The position numbers and the translations under genes were made by a program. A model generated the notes under the pieces. That model saw nothing but the letters and a program-made list of their open reading frames with translations, ran no database searches and was not told the origin of the DNA. Below, piece after piece: positions 15,856 through 23,447 of a stretch of 40,638 nucleotides of DNA (positions are counted from its first letter, which is position 1; each line of letters starts with the position of its first letter). Origin of the DNA: an uncultured Collinsella sp. (lineage in GTDB: Bacteria; Actinomycetota; Coriobacteriia; Coriobacteriales; Coriobacteriaceae); contig CABRZC010000007.1 of assembly GCA_902475375.1 (NCBI GenBank), positions 1 to 40,638 of the forward strand, written 5' to 3'.

Positions 15856-16216
15856 CTAAAGCTTAACCATGCGCGCGGCGATGTGGGCGCAGTCGAAGAC
15901 GGTCTTCTTCTCGAAGGTGTTGTAGTCGACGACCTGGCCCTCGGCGCAGGGCTTGTCGCTGATGGCGCGCGCGACGACGAGGGGCACACCGTTGAGATAG
16001 GCGGCCTGCGCGATGGTGCAGCCCTCCATCTCGCAGCACAGGTCGCCGAAGGTCGCGAGGATGCGCGCCTTCTGTTCCGCGGGCGAGACGAACTGGTCGC
16101 CGGAGACGACGCGGCCCTCGAGGACCTTAATGTCGGGGGCGACGGCGGCCGCGGCGGCGCACGCCGCCAGCAAGGGCCGGAACGAATCGCGCAAGATCAA
16201 GGCGTCGCCCGGGAGG
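15856..16216 (-). pseudogene. mtnN: Truncated 5'-methylthioadenosine/S-adenosylhomocysteine nucleosidase
   Basis: The last roughly 115-120 residues of an MTA/SAH nucleosidase are present. They include GRVVSGDQFVSPAEQKARI, the purine/ribose-binding CCEMEGCTIAQAAYLNGVP (with catalytic-site Glu) and the catalytic Asp in VVARAISD, and end HIAARMVKL. Full proteins have about 230 residues, so the N-terminal half is missing. Upstream, coding identity switches near 16200-16216 to an IS3-type transposase on the other strand. No start codon with a ribosome-binding site is apparent. The enzyme normally recycles by-products of SAM use and of autoinducer-2 synthesis. A second intact copy elsewhere would be expected if the pathway is kept. 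Confidence 0.8.
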
Positions 16217-16650
16217 TCGGGCGTTACCGTCAGCCGGCGCCGCGTCTGCCGCATCATGAGGGAGAACGGCCTGGCCGGCACATACGGCAGGAAGAGGTTC
16301 ATGGTGCACCCCGGGGCGGTCAACGAGGCCGACGTGCCGAACGTCGTCGCGCGCGGCTTCGGCGGCAGGGCGCCGCGCACCCATATATGCAGCGACCTGG
16401 CCTCCGTGCGCGTCGGGGCGTCGTGGAACTACGTCTGCCTGCTCGTCGACCTCTGCAACGGGGAGATCGTCGGCCACTCCACAGGACCGAGGAGGGACGC
16501 GCGAGCTCCGAGCCAAGCTCTCGGATTACGTGCACTGGTACAACAACTTCAGGATCCACTCGACACTGGGCTACATGTCGCCGGTCGAGTTCAGGGAGGC
16601 GGGACCGCCCCTCCCGGAATCGTCCAAATTGGTGTTGCCAATCCATAGCC
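16200..16650 (+). mobile_element. IS3-family transposase (OrfB) remnant
   Basis: Two pieces of an IS3-type OrfB are recognisable. The first, from about 16203, reads VTVSRRRVCRIMRENGLAG and later WNYVCLLVDLCNGEIVGHSTG, the start of the integrase core with the first acidic region. After about 16485 the reading frame and sequence jump to the C-terminal piece, DYVHWYNNFRIHSTLGYMSP followed by VEFRE. Roughly 100 residues between them are missing, including most of the DDE core. OrfA and the OrfB N-terminus are also absent. It abuts the truncated mtnN and is non-functional. No clear terminal inverted repeats or target duplication could be assigned. Confidence 0.8.
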
Positions 16651-17339
16651 AATCCAGCCATCATCTCCGCGAAGGCGGACGTCAGGAAAAGCTCGGCTTG
16701 AGCTCGGTCGGACGCGGTCTGTGGGGCATCATTCAGGCACAGGGGGTCTCCTTGTCTTCTTCGGTCGCAACCTGAATGATAGGAACGGCCCCTTCTCTCA
16801 TTCCCTTTCGTTTTCGACGCGTCACTCTCTCGGCGGGCTTAAGGCCCGCGCTCGCGGGTGCAGGGGCTGCGCCCAAACCCCAAAAACTTAACGCCGTGCT
16901 CGAAGCGATTCCGGACGTCAGCGTAATCTCAAATCCCGTTAGTCAACTCATGAGCAAGCCACCTGAGACTACTCATTTCTCCTACTGGCAATGAAGACCT
17001 GCGACCTGCAGTTTTGCAAACTGTTTGAAAGCCAACTGCGTTGATTCACTTCCTATTGCAGCTGGCGTCTTGCACGCGAAAAGGCATTTGAGTTTCAAAA
17101 CGGGCGTTTCGGCGCTATCGAGCCTTCAAAGGCATCCCGCCGCGCCCTTTGAGACTAAAACAAAAACTCAAAGCCCTGAGTTCGAAAATAGTTTTTGGAG
17201 TTGTCCCGACTTTTGTCACCGAAGCCGACGAAACGCGACAGGGTGTCACCTGGCGGCACTCGATTCGAGACGGCACCGAAAACTGGATGCAACCGGAATG
17301 ACGGAACGGCAGAACCGAAGCCATCGAGTAGCGATAGAA
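16651..17339. other. Gene-free stretch downstream of the S10 block
   Basis: No gene is recognised in about 690 bases. It holds an inverted pair ATCATTCAGG (16728-16737) and CCTGAATGAT (16771-16780) around a 33-nt spacer. Further on are a GC-rich patch with GGGCTTAAGGCCC (16834-16846) and AT-richer DNA around 17030-17210. Base composition differs from the flanking genes. It may be eroded mobile DNA filling the break between rplX and the usual spc genes. Confidence 0.5.
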
Positions 17340-17371
17340 AAAGGCCCGGGTGCCGTGGCATCCGGGCCTTT
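17340..17371 (-). terminator. Intrinsic terminator of the S10 block
   Basis: AAAGGCCCGGGTGC pairs with GCATCCGGGCCTTT (one G-U pair) and is followed on the minus strand by TTTTTCTATC. It lies 27 bases past the rplX stop and ends the ribosomal transcript there. Confidence 0.9.
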
Positions 17372-17397
17372 GCTAGCAACTTGGTGTTGCGGGCAGC

Positions 17398-17703
17398 TTA
17401 GAACTTGTGGCCGCACTTCTTGCAGACGCGCAGCTTGTTCTTGCCGTCCTTCTCGTGACCGACGCGGGTAACCTTACCGCACTCGGGGCAAACGAGATTG
17501 ACGTTGGAGGCGTCGATGGGAGCCTCCTGCGAAACGATGCCGCCCTGCTGGTTGGCAGCGTTGGGCTTGACGGCCTTCTTGACGACCGAAACGCCCTCGA
17601 CAACGACCTTGTTCTCGGCGGGGAGAGCACGCAGGACAACGCCCTGCTTGCCGCGATCCTTACCAGAGAGAACCTGGACCTTATCGCCCTTCTTGATATA
17701 CAT
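17398..17703 (-). CDS. rplX: 50S ribosomal protein L24
   Basis: This 101-residue protein has the standard length. The KOW motif is visible near the N-terminus (KKGDKVQVLSGKDRGKQGVV), where L24 contacts 23S rRNA to nucleate 50S assembly. The C-terminus holds two CxxC pairs, CPECGKV and CKKCGHKF, typical of zinc-ribbon L24 proteins. It is 13 bases from rplN. Normally rplE, rpsN/Z, rpsH and others follow; here a terminator follows at once, so L24 is the last gene of the operon. Confidence 0.97.
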   Translation of the reverse strand: MYIKKGDKVQVLSGKDRGKQGVVLRALPAENKVVVEGVSVVKKAVKPNAANQQGGIVSQEAPIDASNVNLVCPECGKVTRVGHEKDGKNKLRVCKKCGHKF

Positions 17704-17716
17704 ATATCTCCCCTAA

Positions 17717-18085
17717 CTACAGGGTCTCGGGAGCGAGCGAGACGATCTTCATGTACTTCTTGTCACGAAGCTCGCGAGCGACGGGCCCGAAGATACGGGT
17801 GCCGACGGGCGAACCATCGTTGTTGATGACAACGCAGGCGTTCTCATCAAAGCGAATGTAGGAGCCATCCTTGCGGCGGATCTCCTTAACGGTGCGAACG
17901 ACGACGCAACGGACAACGTCCTTCTTCTTGACGTTGGCGCCAGGGGTAGCCTCCTGGACAGCACCGATGAACACATCGCCGATGCCTGCATAACGACGCT
18001 TGGAACCGCCAAGCACCTTGATGCAGCGAATCTTGCGAGCGCCGGAGTTGTCGGCGACGTTCAGCATGGTTTGCATCTGAATCAT
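17717..18085 (-). CDS. rplN: 50S ribosomal protein L14
   Basis: This 122-residue protein has the full family length and start (MIQMQTMLNVADNSGARKIR), followed by the conserved CIKVLGGS and GDVFIGAVQEATPG blocks. L14 sits at the subunit interface and binds 23S rRNA. A GGAGGAA ribosome-binding site precedes the ATG. A 118-base gap with dyad structure separates it from rpsQ, unusually long for this operon. Confidence 0.98.
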   Translation of the reverse strand: MIQMQTMLNVADNSGARKIRCIKVLGGSKRRYAGIGDVFIGAVQEATPGANVKKKDVVRCVVVRTVKEIRRKDGSYIRFDENACVVINNDGSPVGTRIFGPVARELRDKKYMKIVSLAPETL

Positions 18086-18120
18086 GGTAGATGTTCCTCC
18101 GAACTAAGAACCGAAGAGAG

Positions 18121-18169
18121 GTGCGCAGCCTTTATACGGCCCGTGGTATGCAAGCCCGGCATACGCACA
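18121..18169 (-). promoter_or_regulatory. Structured rpsQ-rplN leader
   Basis: GTATGC (18146-18151) pairs with GCATAC (18159-18164), and the outer GTGCG (18121-18125) can pair with CGCAC (18164-18168). The rpsQ-rplN gap is otherwise without coding sequence. A regulatory fold, processing site or secondary promoter is possible. Confidence 0.35.
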
Positions 18170-18203
18170 TCTTCGGAAACGTACAAGTCGTAAGAGCGAC
18201 TGC

Positions 18204-18464
18204 TTATTTAGCGCGCTCGACGACCTCGATGAGGCGCCAACGCTTCATCTTGGACATAGGACGGGTCTCCATAACGCGGACGGTGTCGCCCACGCCAGCC
18301 GTGCACTCCTCGTCGTGAGCGTGCAGCTTCTTGGAGCTGGTCATCATCTTGCCGTACTTGGGGTGACGCTTGCGCTCGGTGATGGTGACGACAATGGTCT
18401 TGGCACCGGAGACGGAGGTAACGACACCCGTACGGACCTTACGCGAGTTACGCGAATCAGTCAT
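18204..18464 (-). CDS. rpsQ: 30S ribosomal protein S17
   Basis: This 86-residue S17 binds 16S rRNA early in 30S assembly. It carries RKVRTGVVTSVSGAKTIVVT near the start and DTVRVMETRPMSKMKRWRLI near the end, the classic S17 signature. It follows rpmC by 16 bases and has a GGAGAGAAC ribosome-binding region. Length and motifs are standard. Confidence 0.98.
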   Translation of the reverse strand: MTDSRNSRKVRTGVVTSVSGAKTIVVTITERKRHPKYGKMMTSSKKLHAHDEECTAGVGDTVRVMETRPMSKMKRWRLIEVVERAK

Positions 18465-18480
18465 GTTCTCTCCTTAGGTC

Positions 18481-18696
18481 CTACTCGGCGACAGCGGACT
18501 TCTCCGCTGCGATCTCGCGGGCGCGCTGCTCCGTGAGGACGCGAGCGATGTCCTTCTTCACGGTGTTGACGCGAGCGGTGTTGTCCAGCTGGCTGGTGGC
18601 CATCTGGAAACGAAGGTTAAAGAGCTCGGCGCGCATTTCCTTCAGCTTCTCAACGAGCTGAGCGTCCGAGAGCTCACGAATCTCTGCGGGCTTCAT
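18481..18696 (-). CDS. rpmC: 50S ribosomal protein L29
   Basis: This 71-residue protein begins MKPAEIRELSDAQLVEKLKE and continues RAELFNLRFQMATSQLDN, the family core that forms the helical protein near the peptide exit tunnel. Its ATG overlaps the rplP stop codon in TAATG, indicating translational coupling. Length is standard. Confidence 0.98.
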   Translation of the reverse strand: MKPAEIRELSDAQLVEKLKEMRAELFNLRFQMATSQLDNTARVNTVKKDIARVLTEQRAREIAAEKSAVAE

Positions 18697-19199
18697 TAGT
18701 TCTCCTCCTTGGCGGCGGCGGCGTCCTCAGCAGCCCACTTGGCCTCGAGAGCGGCCTCCTCAGCCATCTCCTTCTCGATGCGCTGCTCAGCGTTCTTGGC
18801 AGCAACAATCTTGGTCTTGATGGGAAGCTTGTGCTGTGCAAGACGCAGAGCCTCGCGAGCGACCTCCTCGGGCACGCCCTTGACCTCAAACATGATGCGG
18901 CCGGGCTTGACGACGGCCACCCACTCCTCGGGGTTACCCTTACCAGAACCCATGCGAGTCTCGGCAGGCTTCTTGGTGATGGGCTTATCGGGGAAGATCG
19001 TGATGTAGACACGACCGCCACGCTTCATGTAGCGGGTCATGGCAATACGAGCGGCCTCGATCTGACGGTTGGTGATCCAATGGGCCTCGAGAGCCTGGAT
19101 ACCAAACTCGCCGAAATGCAGCTCGGTATTACCCTTGGCCTGGCCCTTCATGGAGCCACGCTGCACCTTGCGGTGAAGAATACGCTTAGGGGCAAGCAC
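18696..19199 (-). CDS. rplP: 50S ribosomal protein L16 with C-terminal extension
   Basis: The first 135 or so residues are a standard L16: MLAPKRILHRKVQRGSMKGQ, GRVYITIFPDKPITKKPAET, RMGSGKGNPEEWVAVVKPGR. L16 helps shape the A-site finger region of the 50S subunit. The gene starts with GTG, overlapping the rpsC stop in TAGTG. Beyond the usual end (about 137-140 residues) there are about 30 extra residues rich in Ala and Glu (EMAEEAALEAKWAAEDAAAA), probably an exposed charged helix. The extension is in frame with no sign of fusion or frameshift, and may be a lineage feature. Confidence 0.97.
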   Translation of the reverse strand: MLAPKRILHRKVQRGSMKGQAKGNTELHFGEFGIQALEAHWITNRQIEAARIAMTRYMKRGGRVYITIFPDKPITKKPAETRMGSGKGNPEEWVAVVKPGRIMFEVKGVPEEVAREALRLAQHKLPIKTKIVAAKNAEQRIEKEMAEEAALEAKWAAEDAAAAKEEN

Positions 19200-19909
19200 T
19201 ACTGACCCCTCCTCTCGGAGTTACGACGACGAGGACGGGAAGAGCCCTCGAGTGCAGGGTTGGGAACAGGCTGGCCCGGGAGCTTCTCGCCCAGGTAGAT
19301 CCAGACCTTCACGCCGCAAGCGCCCATGGTGGTGCTGGCGACAGCCGTGCCGTAGTCGATCTTGGCACGAAGGGTGTGCAGAGGCACGCGACCCTCACGG
19401 TACCACTCACGACGGCCCATCTCGGCACCGCCGAGACGACCGGAGCACTGGATACGGATGCCCTTAGCGCCGGCCTTGCGGGCGGACTGGACAGCCTTGC
19501 GCATAGCGCGACGGAAGGCAACGCGGCCCTCGAGCTGCTCGGCGATAGACTGAGCAACGAGGTTGGCGTCGAGCTCGGGGCGCTTGATCTCGACAACGTC
19601 GACGGAGAGCTGGCCCTTGGAGACGCCAGCGACCTTCTCGAGCTCGGTGCGGAGGGTATCGATCTCGGCACCCTTCTTACCGATGACAACGCCGGGGCGA
19701 GCGGTGAGGATGATGACCTTCACCTTGTCGCCAGCGCGCTCGATCTCGACGCGGGAGACAGCTGCGCGGGAAAGACGCTTCTCGAGGTACTTGCGAATCT
19801 CGAGATCGTTACCGAGGGTCTTAGCGTAATCCTTCTCTGCGAACCAGCGGGAGCGCCAGTTCTCGGTGATGCCAAGACGGAAGCCGGTGGGGTAGACTTT
19901 CTGACCCAT
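19199..19909 (-). CDS. rpsC: 30S ribosomal protein S3
   Basis: This 236-residue protein begins MGQKVYPTGFRLGITENWRS. The KH RNA-binding domain is visible around residues 40-110 (VIILTARPGVVIGKKGAEID, with the GxxG loop). The C-terminal domain holds AKGIRIQCSGRLGGAEMGR, followed by YREGRVPLHTLRAKIDYG. S3 lines the mRNA entry channel. The last 15-20 residues are a basic tail (SSRPRRRNSERRGQ). Its stop shares a base with the rplP start. Confidence 0.98.
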   Translation of the reverse strand: MGQKVYPTGFRLGITENWRSRWFAEKDYAKTLGNDLEIRKYLEKRLSRAAVSRVEIERAGDKVKVIILTARPGVVIGKKGAEIDTLRTELEKVAGVSKGQLSVDVVEIKRPELDANLVAQSIAEQLEGRVAFRRAMRKAVQSARKAGAKGIRIQCSGRLGGAEMGRREWYREGRVPLHTLRAKIDYGTAVASTTMGACGVKVWIYLGEKLPGQPVPNPALEGSSRPRRRNSERRGQ

Positions 19910-19915
19910 ACAGCT

Positions 19916-20287
19916 TTACGCCTCCTTTCGAGGAGCAACGACGACGGTGATGTGGGAAGTACGCTTCAGAATGCGAGAAGCGGAACCCTTGGCGCGGGGA
20001 CGGATGCGCTTAAGCGTCGGACCCTCGTCAACATAGGCAGCGGCGACAACCAGGTTGTCGGCACGCAGACCGTTGTTGTTCTCGGCGTTCGCAACGGCGG
20101 AACGGAGAACCTTCTCGACATCCACGGCGACGGCGCGGTCGCAGAAGTGGAGGATGTCGAAGGCCTGAGCGACAGGCTTGCGGCGGATCAGATCGACCAC
20201 CAGGCGGGCCTTGCTGGGGGAAACACGCACGTACTTAGCGACGGCGCGAACCTCGGTGGCCTCAGTTTCAATAGACTTAGTTGCCAT
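19916..20287 (-). CDS. rplV: 50S ribosomal protein L22
   Basis: This 123-residue L22 has the family core AKYVRVSPSKARLVVDLIRR, then VANAENNNGLRADNLVVAAA and RIRPRAKGSASRILKRTSHI. Its extended hairpin lines the exit tunnel and is a macrolide-resistance site in other bacteria; no obvious insertion or deletion is seen in that loop. It is 6 bases from rpsC and 14 from rpsS. Confidence 0.98.
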   Translation of the reverse strand: MATKSIETEATEVRAVAKYVRVSPSKARLVVDLIRRKPVAQAFDILHFCDRAVAVDVEKVLRSAVANAENNNGLRADNLVVAAAYVDEGPTLKRIRPRAKGSASRILKRTSHITVVVAPRKEA

Positions 20288-20301
20288 TTACGGTTAACCC
20301 C

Positions 20302-20562
20302 CTATTTGGCCTTGTGGCCACGGAACGTACGAGTCGGCGCGAACTCGCCGAGCTTGTGACCAACCATGGACTCGGTAACATACACGGGCACATGCTTGCG
20401 GCCGTCGTGGACGGCGATGGTGTGACCAACCATCTCGGGGAAGATGGTGGACGCGCGGGACCAGGTCTTCACGACGTCCTTCTTGCCAGCCTCGTTCATC
20501 GCGGTGATACGCGAGAGAAGGCGAGTCTCCACGAACGGGCCCTTTTTGAGACTTCTGCTCAT
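20302..20562 (-). CDS. rpsS: 30S ribosomal protein S19
   Basis: This 86-residue protein begins MSRSLKKGPFVETRLLSRIT and carries WSRASTIFPEMVGHTIAVHD and MVGHKLGEFAPTRTFRGHKA, all diagnostic of S19 in the 30S head. An AGGAGAAAG ribosome-binding site precedes the ATG. Length is slightly below the usual 91-95, as in other actinobacteria-like sequences. Confidence 0.98.
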   Translation of the reverse strand: MSRSLKKGPFVETRLLSRITAMNEAGKKDVVKTWSRASTIFPEMVGHTIAVHDGRKHVPVYVTESMVGHKLGEFAPTRTFRGHKAK

Positions 20563-20594
20563 AAGTGCTTTCTCCTAAAACTCGGTATCCGAAA

Positions 20595-21425
20595 TTACTT
20601 CTTACGGCGACGAATGATGTGCTGGTTCGAGACCTTCTTCTTCTTGCGCGTACGAAGGCCCTTCGTCGGCTTACCCCAGGGGGTAACAGAGGGACGACCA
20701 GAGGTGTGGTTCTTGCCCTCGCCACCGCCGTGCGGGTGGTCGACAGGGTTCATGACGGTACCGCGGACGGTCGGGCGCACGTTCATGTGACGCTTACGGC
20801 CGGCCTTGCCGATGACGATGTTGGCGTGATCGGTGTTGCCGACCTCACCGACGGTGGCGCGGCAGGTAACGAGGATGCGACGCATCTCGGAGGAAGGCAT
20901 ACGGACGATAGCGTACTTGCCCTCCTTACCCATCAGCTGGCAGGAGTTACCGGCGGAACGGGCGATAGCAGCGCCCTTGCCCGGCTGGAACTCGACGGCG
21001 TGGATGAGCGTACCGACGGGGATGTCGGCGAGGGGCAGAGCGTTGCCCGGCTTGATGTCGGCGTCAGAACCGGACATGATGGTCTGACCGACCTCGAGGC
21101 CCTTGGGGGCCAGGATGTAGCGCTTCTCACCGTCAGCGTAGTGCAGCAGAGCGATGCGAGCGGAACGGTTCGGATCGTACTCGATCGTGGCAACCTTGGC
21201 GGGCACGCCGTCCTTGTTGCGCTTAAAGTCGATCACGCGGTAACGACGCTTCACGCCGCCGCCCTGGTGGCGGGTGGTGATGCGGCCGTTGTTGTTACGA
21301 CCGGCCTTCTTGGGCAGGGGCTCGAGAAGAGACTTCTCGGGCTTGGTGCAGGTGATCTCGGAGAAGTCGGAGATCGTCTGCCAACGCCTACCAGCGGAGG
21401 TCGGCTTAAGGTGCTTTACAGCCAT
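20595..21425 (-). CDS. rplB: 50S ribosomal protein L2
   Basis: This 276-residue L2 helps form the peptidyl-transferase region. It starts MAVKHLKPTSAGRRWQTISD. I chose the ATG at 21425 behind GAAAGGG over an upstream in-frame start at 21500, which only adds non-homologous residues. Conserved blocks are NNNGRITTRHQGGGVKRRYR and the C-terminal VDHPHGGGEGKNHTSGRPSV, containing the important His. A 179-base gap separates it from rplW, much longer than other gaps here, and holds a hairpin and a repeated element. Confidence 0.98.
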   Translation of the reverse strand: MAVKHLKPTSAGRRWQTISDFSEITCTKPEKSLLEPLPKKAGRNNNGRITTRHQGGGVKRRYRVIDFKRNKDGVPAKVATIEYDPNRSARIALLHYADGEKRYILAPKGLEVGQTIMSGSDADIKPGNALPLADIPVGTLIHAVEFQPGKGAAIARSAGNSCQLMGKEGKYAIVRMPSSEMRRILVTCRATVGEVGNTDHANIVIGKAGRKRHMNVRPTVRGTVMNPVDHPHGGGEGKNHTSGRPSVTPWGKPTKGLRTRKKKKVSNQHIIRRRKK

Positions 21426-21505
21426 TACAATCCCTTTCAATAGGAATCCGTTAGCCATCGCAGACAGGGATTCGAGGTTCTGCCTCGGGTGCGATGACAC
21501 CGGAC

Positions 21506-21531
21506 GTATACACGGTTCCGGGCGTGTCCAT
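21506..21531 (-). promoter_or_regulatory. 26-nt element shared with the rplC upstream region (rplB copy)
   Basis: On the plus strand it starts GTATACACGG and ends GTCCAT. It matches 23371-23396 at 23 of 26 positions. It lies 81 bases upstream of the rplB start in an unusually long gap. It could be a promoter part or a protein/RNA binding site. Function is unknown. Confidence 0.55.
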
Positions 21532-21558
21532 TTTATACGCCCAAAACCTTGAGCTCTC

Positions 21559-21578
21559 GCCTCCCCTATTTGGGAGGC
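21559..21578 (-). promoter_or_regulatory. Hairpin in the rplW-rplB gap
   Basis: GCCTCCC pairs with GGGAGGC around a 6-nt loop, flanked on each side by GAGCTC. It lies 27 bases past the rplW stop. There is no strong T-tract on the minus strand, so attenuation or RNA processing is more likely than full termination. Confidence 0.45.
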
Positions 21579-21604
21579 ATGAGCTCACTCAACAGCAGCG
21601 AGTC

Positions 21605-21892
21605 TTAGGCCTGGTTGCCAAAGACCTCGATGGTGTCGCCCTCGGCCAGCGTGACGATGGCCTTCTTCCAAGAACGGGTCTTGCCGGCGACATAGCGCAC
21701 GCGCTTGGTCTTGGGCTTGACCGTCAGGGTGTTCACGCGAACGACCTTGACGCCGAAGATCTCCTCGACAGCGTCCTTGATCTGATACTTGTTAGCATCC
21801 TTGGCGACCTCGAACGTGTACTTGTTCAGCTCCATGCCGGAGAAGGAACGCTCGGACACGATCGGACGGATGATGATCTCGTGGGCGGTCAT
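21605..21892 (-). CDS. rplW: 50S ribosomal protein L23
   Basis: This 95-residue L23 forms the docking site for trigger factor and SRP at the tunnel exit. Family features are IIIRPIVSERSFSGMELNKY, YTFEVAKDANKYQIKDAVEE and the VRYVAGKTRSWKKAIVTLAE tail. Its ATG directly follows the rplD TAA, so translation is coupled. Confidence 0.97.
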   Translation of the reverse strand: MTAHEIIIRPIVSERSFSGMELNKYTFEVAKDANKYQIKDAVEEIFGVKVVRVNTLTVKPKTKRVRYVAGKTRSWKKAIVTLAEGDTIEVFGNQA

Positions 21893-22519
21893 TTATGCAA
21901 GCACCTCCCCGAAGTGAGCGGCGATGTCGGCGGGCATCAGCACAGCGTTGTTGTTGACGAGATCGTAGGTGTTGGCCTCGTCGGCAGTGATAATGAACGT
22001 CTTGGGAATGTTGCGGAACGACAGGTAGGCGTTGACGTCCTCATCGCGAACGATGATGGTCAGACGCTTGCCCTCAAGGCCGAGAGCCTTGAGCATGGCG
22101 ACGGCAGCCTTGGTGGAAGGCTTCTCGAAGCCGTAGTCGTCGACGAGCACGAGCTCGCCATCGGCCAGCTTGGCGGACAGCGCGGAGCGCATAGCCAGCT
22201 TGACCTCCTTGTTGTTCATACGCTTAGCGTAGGAACGGGGCTTGGGGGCGAAGACAACGCCACCGTGACGCCACTGGGCAGCACGGATGGAACCCTGGCG
22301 GGCACGGCCGGTGCCCTTCTGACGCCAAGGCTTCTTGCCGCCACCGGAAACCTCAGAGCGACCCTTAGCAGACTGGGTGCCCTGACGCCAAGAGGCCATC
22401 TGGCACTTGACGATGTGGTGCATAACGTGGATGTTCGGCTCGATGCCGTACACCTCAGCGGCGAGCTCGGCCTCGGCGACCTTCTTGCCCTCGCTGTTCT
22501 TTACTTCAAACTTTGCCAT
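21893..22519 (-). CDS. rplD: 50S ribosomal protein L4
   Basis: This 208-residue protein carries the L4 core around residues 45-85: RQGTQSAKGRSEVSGGGKKP then WRQKGTGRARQGSIRAAQWR, the loop reaching into the exit tunnel. In E. coli L4 represses its own S10 operon by binding the leader. Here rplC, not rpsJ, heads the transcript, so any such control would act on the rplC leader. The gene starts at the ATG at 22519. Confidence 0.98.
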   Translation of the reverse strand: MAKFEVKNSEGKKVAEAELAAEVYGIEPNIHVMHHIVKCQMASWRQGTQSAKGRSEVSGGGKKPWRQKGTGRARQGSIRAAQWRHGGVVFAPKPRSYAKRMNNKEVKLAMRSALSAKLADGELVLVDDYGFEKPSTKAAVAMLKALGLEGKRLTIIVRDEDVNAYLSFRNIPKTFIITADEANTYDLVNNNAVLMPADIAAHFGEVLA

Positions 22520-22565
22520 TTAAGTGTTCTCCTTGGTATGACGCTGGGCTAAATGGGCTGGGCCC

Positions 22566-23177
22566 TTAGGCCATACGGATGGCGACGAGACCATTCTTGG
22601 CACCCGGGACAGCGCCCTTGACCAAGATGAGGTTCTGCTCGGCATCGATGCGGACAACGGAAAGGTTCTTGACGGTAACGCGCTCGTTACCCATGTGACC
22701 GGCCATCTTGACGCCCTTGAGGACGCGCGCAGGATAGGCGCACTGACCGATAGAACCGGGGTGACGCTGGAAGTGAGAACCATGCGTCATAGGACCGCGG
22801 CGCTGACCCCAGCGCTTGATGCGACCCTGGAAGCCCTTACCCTTGGAGGTACCGATGACGTCGACCTTCTCGACATCAGCGAAATCAGCGACGGTGACGA
22901 CCTCGCCGACCTTGTGCTCCTCGCCGTTCTCGACGCGGACCTCACGAAGGAAGCGGACAGGCTCGACGCCAGCCTTGGCGAAGTGACCAGCCATGGGCTT
23001 GTTCACGTTCTTGGCCTTGATGTCGCCGAAACCGATCTGGACGGCGTCATAGCCGTCGGTTGCCTGAGTTTTAACCTGCGAGACAGCGCAGGGGCCAGCC
23101 TGGATGACCGTGACGGGAACGACGTTATCGTCCTCGTCCCAAACCTGGGTCATGCCAATCTTGCGGCCGAGAATCAT
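22566..23177 (-). CDS. rplC: 50S ribosomal protein L3
   Basis: This 203-residue L3 (from MILGRKIGMTQVWDEDDNVV) helps organise the peptidyl-transferase centre. Conserved features are KGKGFQGRIKRWGQRRGPMT and HGSHFQRHPGSIG around residues 110-145. An in-frame TTG at 23186 would add three residues; neither start has a strong Shine-Dalgarno, which is unusual for a ribosomal gene and may reflect leader-based control. L3 is the first gene of this block: rpsJ, normally just upstream, is at 37107-37415 instead. About 450 bases of gene-free DNA lie upstream. Confidence 0.97.
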   Translation of the reverse strand: MILGRKIGMTQVWDEDDNVVPVTVIQAGPCAVSQVKTQATDGYDAVQIGFGDIKAKNVNKPMAGHFAKAGVEPVRFLREVRVENGEEHKVGEVVTVADFADVEKVDVIGTSKGKGFQGRIKRWGQRRGPMTHGSHFQRHPGSIGQCAYPARVLKGVKMAGHMGNERVTVKNLSVVRIDAEQNLILVKGAVPGAKNGLVAIRMA

Positions 23178-23370
23178 GCTGATCAAGATATGATCCCAAC
23201 TCTCGCGTGGTCTTGGGACAATGCGTACACCACCGAGCGTACGCCCCTAGAGGACCACTACTTACACGACGTGCTCCCCAGCCTTGTATTTCGCCCGGAC
23301 TACCTGACAACCCTATTAAGCAGGCATTTTGTCCAGCCAGAATACTCCCCTGGTTTCACACAGCTGTTTA

Positions 23371-23396
23371 GTATACACGGCTGCGGGCGTATCCAT
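23371..23396 (-). promoter_or_regulatory. 26-nt element shared with the rplB upstream region (rplC copy)
   Basis: On the plus strand it starts GTATACACGG and ends ATCCAT. It is 23/26 identical to 21506-21531. It lies 194 bases upstream of the rplC start. On the minus strand it ends GTGTATACT, where TATACT could be a promoter -10. Confidence 0.55.
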
Positions 23397-23447
23397 CGAG
23401 ATTCATATTTCACTCACATTGTTTACGCAGGTAAAGTGCGTGGATGG

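Noticed and set aside
15052..16701. 549-codon plus-strand frame from the LevR-like gene into the IS remnant
   Set aside because: It runs antisense to two different coding pieces and changes character along its length; it contains no coherent domain.
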